Assembly (NCBI GenBank): GCA_018970625.1
Contig: JAGWVZ010000220.1
Span: 1 to 6,282 of the forward strand
From: Myxococcales bacterium
Lineage (GTDB): Bacteria; Myxococcota; Bradymonadia; REDH01
DNA: 6,282 nucleotides
Direction of reading: 5' to 3'
The position numbers were made by a program, and so were the translations under genes. The notes below the pieces were generated by a model. That model was given only the letters and a program-made list of their open reading frames with translations. It had not been told where the DNA came from and did no database searches. Shown in pieces: positions 1 through 5,323 of the stretch (position 1 is its first letter; the number at the start of each line of letters is the position of its first letter).

Positions 1-2
1 CC

Positions 3-641
3 GAGCCCGGTGGTGACCCTGACGGCGTGGCATCGTCCGACACCAGCGGCGGTACGACGCCGACCGACGGCTATCTTCAGCGCATGGAACGCCCCGACGC
101 CGTCGCAAACGACGCGTCGTCACCCGAACGCTCGCGCACCTTTCATGTGGTCGCCCGGGGTGGCGCGTCGCTGAACCTGGACCGCGAGGCACCAGCGCGC
201 GGCTTTGACAGCTTTCTGGCGCTGGAGTCGAGCTACACACCGGCGTTCACGTTCTGGTGGCAAACGCTGCGTGATCAGCCCAACGCGGACACCCTTCACC
301 TGGCGCAGCTGGCGTACGAGCCGCGATGGGTCACCTCGCAGCAACTGTTGATGCGACCGTTGGTGGGTGCGTCGTTTCTCGCCACCGAAGAGGGGCTCCT
401 GCGAGCAGGAGCCCTGCTCGGTGTGGGGTTCGAGTGGTTCCCGGTTCGGCCGCTCTATGTCGAGCTTCGAACGGCCGGACAGCTTTACGTTCAGGGTCTG
501 GCGAACATCGATGTTTTTACCGCGCTGGGTGTCGAGATATTACCCACGGTATTTCTGTATTCGAGTTATCGGCTGGTCGTGAACGAGCTGTCGGCGCTCA
601 GTATTGCAAGCGCAGGTTTGCGATTTGATATCGGTTTTTAG
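3..641 (+). CDS. Outer-membrane beta-barrel protein, 5'-truncated (C-terminal 212 residues)
   Basis: The frame is open from the left edge to TAG at 639-641, so this is most likely the 3' part of a longer gene. A GTG at 27 is in frame but has no Shine-Dalgarno sequence and sits inside a linker-like stretch. The first 35 or so residues are rich in Gly, Ser, Thr, Asp and Pro, which suggests a flexible linker. From RTFHVVARGG onward the protein alternates polar and hydrophobic residues with many aromatics and short turns, as in an outer-membrane beta-barrel. It ends GLRFDIGF; a C-terminal Phe is the usual recognition signal for the BAM assembly machinery. No cysteines or catalytic motifs are visible. 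The length of the barrel part (about 165 residues) would fit a small barrel of roughly eight strands. I do not recognise a specific family. It converges with the next gene across 60 bases, where I see no convincing terminator. An internal hairpin lies at 393-414. Confidence 0.72.
   Translation, partial: EPGGDPDGVASSDTSGGTTPTDGYLQRMERPDAVANDASSPERSRTFHVVARGGASLNLDREAPARGFDSFLALESSYTPAFTFWWQTLRDQPNADTLHLAQLAYEPRWVTSQQLLMRPLVGASFLATEEGLLRAGALLGVGFEWFPVRPLYVELRTAGQLYVQGLANIDVFTALGVEILPTVFLYSSYRLVVNELSALSIASAGLRFDIGF
393..414. repeat. Perfect 9-bp inverted repeat (hairpin) inside the first CDS
   Basis: The arms GGGCTCCTG (393-401) and CAGGAGCCC (406-414) are perfect reverse complements around the 4-base loop CGAG. 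A G·U pair (392/415) could extend the stem by one. It encodes the protein repeat GLLRAGALLG, so it may simply be a by-product of codon choice. No T-run follows, so it is not an intrinsic terminator. Confidence 0.5.
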
Positions 642-701
642 TCGGGTCGGCAGGTTTGTGTTCAGACCACGCCGGGGTGGGCAACGCGGTAAACAAGGCG
701 C

Positions 702-1937
702 TCAGAACCCCCAGCCAAAGCCCACCAGCGACGTCACCTGCAGGCTGCGGTCGCGCTGTGAAGGTCCGACTCCGACGTGAATATCGGCCTGCCAGCGCTC
801 TCCTCGAAGATCAGCAAAGACAGAGGCTCCCCACAGTAATCTGGCGGCGCTCTCGCCGGTTCGATCGGCGTCGTCGACACCGCCCGCATCGAACGCTGCG
901 CCGACTTCGTGTTCCTGTTGAACGCGAATATGGGTCGACACCCGCGTGGTCGCGAAATTCCCTGTGATATTCGATGCCCATGGCTGCCCCGACATCGGGG
1001 CCACCCACGGGTTCATGCCTCCGATGCGCTGTCGGGTAAGGTCGTCCTCGTTGTGACCGAGACCCGCGTCGGCTCGCCACTGCACTCGAAAGCGCCAGTG
1101 AAATGTATGGCCGGCCGCCGCCCACAGACGCGCGCGCAGAATCGTGGAGCCCGGCTGATTCAGGCGCTCTTGTGTGGCGGGTGTGACCTCGGGCCCGGTG
1201 CTCGCGCGCTGTACTCCCCACGGCGCGCTGTTGTCGCGAAAATCGGCGCCCAGCTCAACACCGAGCGCGGCGCCACGGACCCGTCGAAACATGCGCTGCC
1301 GTTGCCACAGGGAAATGTCTTCCTGCATGCGCCACCAGGTATATCGAAACCGAGGCTCGGCCACCCAGTCCACAGCGGGCAATACCAGCGTGTCAGACGT
1401 CTGTGCAGATCGCCCGAAGAACCACCGGCGTTGAGTGACCGATAATTCCAGAAAATGCTGCCGCCCTGCGTCCCATCCAAGAACAGGCTCTGCAGACAGA
1501 TAACTGGCGTAAAAACCATTTTCTGTAAGGTTTTCGCTATTGTCCCAATAATCAATCAGCAAACCCGCAAATACCGCCTCGCCGGCGATGCGCGCGCCCA
1601 GCCAGAGACCTGCAGCACCCAGAGGAACGCGATGCACCGCGAGTCGTATGGTGTCGGTATTGAGCTCGGCGTGCAAAGACAGTGGGCTGCTGCGGTGTTG
1701 CCAGTCCGAAGTCAGCAACACCCAGCCATGTCCGGCGGTCGAGCCGGGCACCGCACAGAGCTCGACGCCGGTCGCGGCAGCCTGTCGAGAGGTGAAACGG
1801 CTCTGTGCGTCTGCGGCGGAAGGCAGGATCAGCGCCAGCCAGCCAAACAGAAAGGCCCCCGCATGCATACGCCACCGACCCAACCCGGGCTGCAACCGTC
1901 GGAGAGTCTCCGCGAGCGAGGGTGGACGCTTTGTCAT
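702..1937 (-). CDS. Outer-membrane beta-barrel protein with signal peptide (possibly D15/Omp85-like C-terminal barrel)
   Basis: This 411-residue exported protein is expected to fold as a barrel in the outer membrane. I chose the ATG at 1937-1935 because AGGA lies 9 bases upstream (1950-1947) and the start gives a basic n-region (RRLQPGLGRWR). A GTG at 2021 is also in frame but would add 28 uncharacteristic residues; the ATG at 1868 would lose the basic residues. The signal peptide has a hydrophobic core at residues 26-39 (AGAFLFGWLALILP) and a likely cleavage after SAADA (residue 44). The rest shows amphipathic beta-strands rich in Trp, Tyr and Phe and ends SLVGFGWGF with a C-terminal Phe, the BAM-type signal. 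Residues 302-322 contain RIGGMNPWVAPMSG, which resembles the GG-N-P segment in the last strands of surface-antigen (D15/BamA/TamA-like) barrels; this resemblance is from memory and tentative. No POTRA domains are present. It is transcribed divergently from the small ORF and sua5, and convergently with the first gene. Confidence 0.8.
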   Translation of the reverse strand: MTKRPPSLAETLRRLQPGLGRWRMHAGAFLFGWLALILPSAADAQSRFTSRQAAATGVELCAVPGSTAGHGWVLLTSDWQHRSSPLSLHAELNTDTIRLAVHRVPLGAAGLWLGARIAGEAVFAGLLIDYWDNSENLTENGFYASYLSAEPVLGWDAGRQHFLELSVTQRRWFFGRSAQTSDTLVLPAVDWVAEPRFRYTWWRMQEDISLWQRQRMFRRVRGAALGVELGADFRDNSAPWGVQRASTGPEVTPATQERLNQPGSTILRARLWAAAGHTFHWRFRVQWRADAGLGHNEDDLTRQRIGGMNPWVAPMSGQPWASNITGNFATTRVSTHIRVQQEHEVGAAFDAGGVDDADRTGESAARLLWGASVFADLRGERWQADIHVGVGPSQRDRSLQVTSLVGFGWGF

Positions 1938-1946
1938 GGGAAACGG

Positions 1947-1950
1947 TCCT
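1947..1950 (-). promoter_or_regulatory. Shine-Dalgarno sequence of the minus-strand barrel gene
   Basis: On the minus strand AGGA lies 9 bases before the ATG at 1937. It is the main reason for preferring this start over the upstream GTG (2021) or the internal ATG (1868). Confidence 0.45.
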
Positions 1951-1970
1951 GCGTGTGCTATGGGCGCGAG

Positions 1971-1999
1971 ATGACAACCGGCGCGGCCGTGTCTATGCT
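1971..1999 (+). promoter_or_regulatory. Predicted sigma70-type promoter for the small ORF and sua5
   Basis: ATGACA (1971-1976) matches the -35 consensus TTGACA at five of six positions. TATGCT (1994-1999) matches the -10 consensus TATAAT at four of six, including the key T-A and final T. The spacer is 17 bases, which is optimal. Transcription would begin near 2006, giving a leader of about 29 bases before the ATG at 2035. The 8-bp palindrome TGTGCACA (2013-2020) falls in that leader and could be an operator or chance. I found no equally good promoter for the divergent gene. Confidence 0.42.
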
Positions 2000-2034
2000 T
2001 CGGCCGTTCAATTGTGCACACTCACGGATGCTTT

Positions 2035-2214
2035 ATGGCAACGCAAGCTCCCTCGCCTACGCCCGAAAAACCTGCGGTGACGCCTCGTCCCTACGCCGAT
2101 GCGGATGCTCAGGTGCGCGTACGACCCCTCTATGATCCGGTCGAGGTGGCGAAAAAGTACCTGGACGAGATGGAGCAGAGCGGTCGCCTGCATCACCGCA
2201 ACCGCAAGTCCTGA
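2035..2214 (+). CDS. Small proline-rich hypothetical protein upstream of sua5
   Basis: This 59-residue protein is not one I recognise. I chose the ATG at 2035, preceded by GGA (2026-2028) at 6 bases; a GTG at 2014 is in frame but would fall too close to the predicted transcription start. The N-terminal third is Pro/Ala/Thr-rich (MATQAPSPTPEKPAVTPRP) and probably disordered. Residues 28 to 54 (VRPLYDPVEVAKKYLDEMEQ and onward) look like a helix. The C-terminus is basic (HHRNRKS). There is no signal peptide, membrane segment or cysteine, so a small cytoplasmic protein is expected. It ends 8 bases before the sua5 start and has the only promoter-like signal in front of that pair. The gene could serve mainly as a translational lead-in, or could be a lineage-specific protein working with Sua5. 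That it is coding is supported by its tight packing and sensible composition, but not proven. Confidence 0.6.
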   Translation: MATQAPSPTPEKPAVTPRPYADADAQVRVRPLYDPVEVAKKYLDEMEQSGRLHHRNRKS

Positions 2215-2222
2215 CTTTTTTG

Positions 2223-3245
2223 ATGGCCTCGGTGATTCGGCTGCACGGTGACTCACCGTCCGACGTTCAGGACGCCGCCTACCGTCTGCGACGTGGCCAG
2301 ATCGGCGGTGTTCCCACGGAGACTGTGTATGGTCTGGCCGGCTCGGCGTTACAGCCCATGGCGGTGGCGCGTATCTTTGAGGCCAAGCAGCGGCCGTCTT
2401 TCGACCCGCTGATTGTGCATGTGCTCTGGGGTGCCGATGCCGTGGGGCACGAGCAGACCTCGGTGCACGCCGTCGCCGATGTCGATGCCGCGCCGTGGGC
2501 GAAGCCGCTGATGGATGCATTCTGGCCGGGTCCGCTGACGCTGGTGTTGCCGCGCCGCTCGCAGATCCCCGATCTGGTGACGTCCGGCCTGGACACGGTC
2601 GCCGTGCGTGCGCCGGCACACGCCACCATGAAAGCGCTGATTCGTCTTTCAGGACAACCACTTGCGGCGCCATCGGCCAATCCGTTCGGCTATGTCTCGC
2701 CCACCACCGCGCAGCATGTGGCCGCTCAGCTGGGTGACCGCATCGACTTTGTGATCGACGGAGGCCCCTGTGCCGTCGGGGTCGAATCCACGATTGTGGC
2801 GCAGGAAGAGGGCCGTCTGGTGGTGCTGCGGCACGGCGGTATTCCGATGGAGACGCTGGCGCAGGTAGTGGGGCCGGTCGTCGACGGTGTGCGTGTGCTC
2901 GAGCGGCCTCTGGTTCCCGGTCAGCTGGCTCGGCATTACGCCACCCGCACGCCGCTGGTGCTCGTTCCAGCACCGCAGCTCGTGCTGGCCGAGCGCCGTG
3001 CGCTGGTTGTCGTAAGCGGCGAAGCACCGGAGCAGGCTTTGCAGGGCGGTGGCTATGAACAGGTCGTGGCGCTGAGTGCGGACGGCGTTCTGGTTCAGTC
3101 TGCGGCGCGTCTGTTTCAGGTGCTGCGTACGCTCGATGAGCTGGGTCTGGATCGGATTGACGTCGTGGGTTGTCCGGAAGTGGGGCTTGGGCGTGCGATC
3201 ATGGATCGGCTCAAACGGGCGGCGGCGGTCGAGTCAGGGCGCTGA
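2223..3245 (+). CDS. sua5: L-threonylcarbamoyladenylate synthase (Sua5/YrdC family, two-domain form)
   Basis: The enzyme makes threonylcarbamoyl-AMP from threonine, bicarbonate and ATP in the cytoplasm; the Tsa complex then transfers the group to A37 of ANN-reading tRNAs (t6A). The 340-residue length fits the long Sua5 form. The YrdC domain (about residues 12-207) shows the family motifs in order: PTETVYGL (31-38), KQRPSFDPLIVHV (55-67), FWPGPLTLVL (100-109), VAVRAP (126-131), APSANPFG (149-156), SPTTAQHV (159-166), GVESTIV (186-192) and LRHGGI (202-207). His204 stands where Pro is usual, a minor variation. The linker PGQLARHYA (232-240) leads into the Sua5 domain (about 245-335), ending in ELGLDRIDVVGCPEVGLGRAIMDRLKRAA. 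I chose the ATG at 2223; a TTG directly before it is less likely. There is no Shine-Dalgarno sequence, only six Ts, so translation may be coupled to the small ORF ending 8 bases upstream. Confidence 0.96.
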   Translation: MASVIRLHGDSPSDVQDAAYRLRRGQIGGVPTETVYGLAGSALQPMAVARIFEAKQRPSFDPLIVHVLWGADAVGHEQTSVHAVADVDAAPWAKPLMDAFWPGPLTLVLPRRSQIPDLVTSGLDTVAVRAPAHATMKALIRLSGQPLAAPSANPFGYVSPTTAQHVAAQLGDRIDFVIDGGPCAVGVESTIVAQEEGRLVVLRHGGIPMETLAQVVGPVVDGVRVLERPLVPGQLARHYATRTPLVLVPAPQLVLAERRALVVVSGEAPEQALQGGGYEQVVALSADGVLVQSAARLFQVLRTLDELGLDRIDVVGCPEVGLGRAIMDRLKRAAAVESGR

Positions 3246-3344
3246 CGGCACCGCGACGCCGGTGTGTCGAAGCGCGAACAGTGAGCGTAGTAACGCCCTG
3301 AAAAAACGCGTGTATTTCTGCACGGGTGGTGTGGGGGCTTGCCG

Positions 3345-3407
3345 ATGTTCGTCCGTCGTCGTACCGAGCGCGTGCCGCTTTGGACTGTGACGCTTTTACT
3401 GTGGTGA
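3345..3407 (+). CDS. Possible 20-codon leader ORF before the MDR gene
   Basis: An ATG at 3345 follows GGGGG (3333-3337) by 7 bases and opens a 20-codon frame, MFVRRRTERVPLWTVTLLLW, ending in TGA at 3405-3407. Three bases separate that stop from the MDR start at 3411. Basic residues followed by a short hydrophobic end could act as a leader peptide coupling translation to the downstream gene. The GGGGG is a poor Shine-Dalgarno sequence, and a short ORF of this kind can easily arise by chance in a 165-base gap. I saw no attenuator hairpin with a T-run. It occupies part of the sua5-MDR gap (3246-3410), the rest of which holds nothing I can name. Confidence 0.2.
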   Translation: MFVRRRTERVPLWTVTLLLW

Positions 3408-3410
3408 TGC

Positions 3411-4427
3411 ATGCGTGCCTATGAGATTCGCGACGCGTTTGGCCTGGAGAACCTGACGATTGTGGAGCGTACCGTGCCTGAGCCCGGACCGGGTCAGGTG
3501 CGGGTTCGCATGAAGTGCATCTCGTTGAATTACCGGGATATTCTGATGACGCGCGGGCTTTATAACCCGCGTCAGCCGCTGCCGTTGATCCCGTGTTCGG
3601 ACGGCGTCGGCGTGGTCGATGCGGTCGGTGAGGGCGTGTATCGGGTGAAGCCCGGTGACCGTGTGTCGGGCATTTTTGCACAGAAGTGGCTGGCCGGTAA
3701 GCCGACGCGCGCGGCGTTGACGTCGACGCTGGGAGGGCCGCTGGATGGCACACTGACCGAGCTGATGATGCTGTCGGAAGAGGGCGTCGTGAAGGTGCCC
3801 GACTATCTGACCGACGAAGAGGCCTCGACGTTGCCGTGCGCGGCGCTGACGGCCTGGACGTCGCTGGTGGTCGAGGGCGGCGTGACGGCTGGCGATCGCG
3901 TGCTGGTGCAGGGCACGGGCGGCGTGTCGGTGTTTGCGTTGCAGATTGCGAAGATGCTGGGGGCCGAGGTCATTGTGACGTCGAGCTCGGACGACAAACT
4001 GGAGAAGGCGCGCGCGATGGGTGCCGACCACACCATCAATTATTCGACCCATACGAAGTGGAGCGAAGAGGTGATGCGCCTGACCAACCGGGAAGGCGTA
4101 GACCTGGTGGTCGAAGTGGGCGGTGCGGGAACGATCGATCAGTCAATTCGTTCGGTGCGTCCCGGTGGTCATATTTCGATGATCGGCATTTTGTCGGGAG
4201 GTTCGCAGGAGCTGTTGCTGACGCGGGTGCTCATGCAGAACATTCGGATTCAGGGCATTCTGGTGGGCCACCGCGATGGTTTTGAGGCCATGAACCGTGC
4301 ATTTGCGCTGCACCGGATTCGGCCGGCGGTGGACCGTGTGTTCGCCTTCGATGAGGCCGTGCGGGCGATGGAGTTTGTGGCGTCCGGCAAACATTTCGGC
4401 AAAGTGTGTGTACGTATTGCGGACTGA
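3411..4427 (+). CDS. Zinc-independent medium-chain dehydrogenase/reductase (NAD(P)-dependent alcohol dehydrogenase/quinone oxidoreductase-like)
   Basis: This complete 338-residue cytoplasmic protein belongs to the MDR superfamily, closest in style to the MDR7-type quinone oxidoreductase-like group. The N-terminal GroES-like domain (about 1-125) includes PGPGQVRVRMKCISLNYRD (25-43), PCSDGVGVVDAVGEGV (61-76) and VKPGDRVSG (79-87). The Rossmann domain has the nucleotide-binding turn VQGTGGVSVFALQIAK (166-181), followed by TSSSDDKLEKARAMGADHTINY (from 190) and VVEVGGAGTI. The C-terminus includes RPAVDRVFAFDEA and GKHFGKVCVRI. The catalytic zinc ligand expected near residue 41 is replaced by Tyr-Arg-Asp, and there is no structural-zinc Cys cluster, so the enzyme should work without metal. 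The Ser after GTGGV (173), where many quinone reductases have Gly, and the SSS after the second strand point to cofactor choice but do not settle NADH versus NADPH. The substrate cannot be told. The ATG at 3411 is preceded by GGTGAT at very short spacing. It lies 165 bases after sua5. Confidence 0.93.
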   Translation: MRAYEIRDAFGLENLTIVERTVPEPGPGQVRVRMKCISLNYRDILMTRGLYNPRQPLPLIPCSDGVGVVDAVGEGVYRVKPGDRVSGIFAQKWLAGKPTRAALTSTLGGPLDGTLTELMMLSEEGVVKVPDYLTDEEASTLPCAALTAWTSLVVEGGVTAGDRVLVQGTGGVSVFALQIAKMLGAEVIVTSSSDDKLEKARAMGADHTINYSTHTKWSEEVMRLTNREGVDLVVEVGGAGTIDQSIRSVRPGGHISMIGILSGGSQELLLTRVLMQNIRIQGILVGHRDGFEAMNRAFALHRIRPAVDRVFAFDEAVRAMEFVASGKHFGKVCVRIAD

Positions 4428-4487
4428 CGCGCGCGGCTGGCACGAAAGCTGCTGCTAGTCTGCAGTGTCGCCGGGTCGTCACGTGAA

Positions 4488-4500
4488 ACCGGATTCCGGT
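4488..4500. repeat. Palindrome ACCGGATTCCGGT, candidate operator
   Basis: Perfect 6-base arms (ACCGGA/TCCGGT) flank a single central T, 72 bases before the start of the Cys-rich lipoprotein gene. No T-run follows, so it is not a terminator. It could bind a dimeric regulator of the lipoprotein operon, or be chance. The rest of the 4428-4572 gap shows no convincing promoter or terminator. Confidence 0.3.
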
Positions 4501-4561
4501 GTGAGCGATCAGAAGGCTGTCCGGCGGCAGGTTGTGACCTACTGAAACGTCCGTTTTTGCT

Positions 4562-4569
4562 GAAGGTGA
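4562..4569 (+). promoter_or_regulatory. Ribosome binding site of the Cys-rich lipoprotein gene
   Basis: GAAGGTGA matches the Shine-Dalgarno region well; its AAGG core ends 6 bases before the ATG at 4573. It is the clearest ribosome binding site in the window and fixes this start. Confidence 0.6.
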
Positions 4570-4572
4570 CTC

Positions 4573-5259
4573 ATGAGTGATGCTCGTTTTCTGGTCCGGG
4601 GTGTTGTGGTGTCGCTCCTGATGGCGGGCGTTATGGCGTGCGGAACCGAAGAGTCTGGGCCCGATGCAGCCGCCGGCGATACCGGTTCGGATACCACGGT
4701 GTCGGACGGCGGCGACGCCACCGGGTCTGATACCGGCGACGACGTCGCGAACCCGTTGCCCGAACCGGCGTCGCATCGGCCCGTTGCGGTGGAGTGCGAC
4801 GACGAACGTCCGTTCTATGAGATTCCGGCCGAGGCCAGCGGATGGGGCGCACCCATGGACTGCACGACGCACGAGGAGTGCACGGAAGGCGAGAACGGAC
4901 GTTGCACAGGCAACTCGCACGACGGCTGGCGTTGCTCATACGATAGCTGCTTTGCGGACGCGGATTGCGGAACGACGGTGTGTGCGTGCGACGGCGGCTG
5001 GCGCTCGGGCGCCAATGCGTGTCTGGGCGGCAATTGCCAGGTCGACGCCGACTGCGGTAGCAGTGGGTGGTGCAGCCCGTCGATGGGCGAGTGTGGCCTG
5101 TATGGCGGTGTGACCGGCTACTGGTGCCACACGCCGGCAGATACCTGTACCAGCGACACCGATTGCCCGGGAACGGGTGATTTTGGCGGACCGGGCTATT
5201 GCATGTACAGCCAGACGCTGGGTCACTGGCAGTGTTCGTATTCGCAATGTGCAGGCTAG
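4573..5259 (+). CDS. Cys-rich lipoprotein with four CX5C modules
   Basis: This 228-residue protein carries a lipoprotein signal peptide: basic residues, a hydrophobic core (residues 7-20), then VMAC with the acylated Cys at 23. Residues 30-57 form an Asp/Ser/Thr/Gly linker with DTGSDTTVSD-like repeats. The rest is a Cys-rich domain. Four units each begin with CX5C whose fifth spacer residue is acidic: C97-C103 (HEEC), C126-C132 (DADC), C155-C161 (DADC) and C192-C198 (DTDC). Most continue to a Gly-rich Cys and a later Trp-associated Cys. GWRCSYDSC (118-126) and HWQCSYSQC (218-226) are near-repeats. Besides Cys23 there are 20 cysteines, an even number, which fits disulfides outside the cytoplasm. 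There is no CXXCH heme motif. Modules of this style are common in secreted proteins of Myxococcota-like bacteria; the function is unknown. The strong ribosome binding site at 4562-4569 fixes the start. The cytochrome lipoprotein gene follows closely in the same reading frame. Confidence 0.85.
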   Translation: MSDARFLVRGVVVSLLMAGVMACGTEESGPDAAAGDTGSDTTVSDGGDATGSDTGDDVANPLPEPASHRPVAVECDDERPFYEIPAEASGWGAPMDCTTHEECTEGENGRCTGNSHDGWRCSYDSCFADADCGTTVCACDGGWRSGANACLGGNCQVDADCGSSGWCSPSMGECGLYGGVTGYWCHTPADTCTSDTDCPGTGDFGGPGYCMYSQTLGHWQCSYSQCAG

Positions 5260-5290
5260 CGAATGACATGCAGGGCGGCATTTGCGCAGC

Positions 5291-5323
5291 GAATTTCGTG
5301 GATGATATGGCGGCGCGAAATTC
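5291..5323. repeat. Inverted repeat with 10-bp stem around a possible start codon
   Basis: GAATTTCGTG (5291-5300) pairs with CGCGAAATTC (5314-5323): nine Watson-Crick pairs and one G·U pair, around a 13-base loop (5301-5313). The loop contains the ATG at 5302. The eight-base core CGAAATTC occurs again at 5397-5404, so the left arm could pair with either copy. Both right-hand copies arise from Glu-Ile codons (GAA ATT), so the second copy may be chance. Possible roles are control of translation or an mRNA processing site between the two lipoprotein genes. Confidence 0.42.

Noticed and set aside
642..701. Bidirectional terminator between the convergent barrel genes
   Set aside because: Only a 6-bp stem with a G·U pair (GGTTTG/CAGACC) is present, with no T-run on either strand.
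909..1445. Plus-strand ORF (178 codons) opposite the minus-strand barrel gene
   Set aside because: It is a shadow of a barrel gene with a good start, signal peptide and C-terminal Phe.
1455..2135. Plus-strand ORF (226 codons) opposite the start of the minus-strand barrel gene
   Set aside because: It overlaps the barrel gene's signal peptide region, the divergent promoter and the small ORF; its composition is not protein-like.
2180..2221. Hairpin GCGGT/ACCGC followed by six Ts before sua5, as an intrinsic terminator
   Set aside because: The stem is only 5 bp and the T-run starts 10 or more bases after it; a terminator here would also cut sua5 off from its likely promoter.
2008..3027. Long minus-strand ORF (339 codons) opposite sua5
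   Set aside because: It is antisense to a clear Sua5 gene, and its product is Arg/Pro/Ala/His-rich with no domain pattern, as expected of a shadow frame in GC-rich DNA.
3552..3571. Hairpin CGCGGG/CCCGCG inside the MDR gene
   Set aside because: A 6-bp GC stem with an 8-base loop is expected by chance in GC-rich coding sequence.
3396..4052. Minus-strand ORF (218 codons) opposite the MDR gene
   Set aside because: It is antisense to a well-supported dehydrogenase, and its composition is extreme (His, Arg, Gln).
4433..4452. Hairpin GCGGCT/AGCTGC after the MDR gene as a terminator
   Set aside because: The stem is 6 bp with a G·U pair, and no T-run follows.
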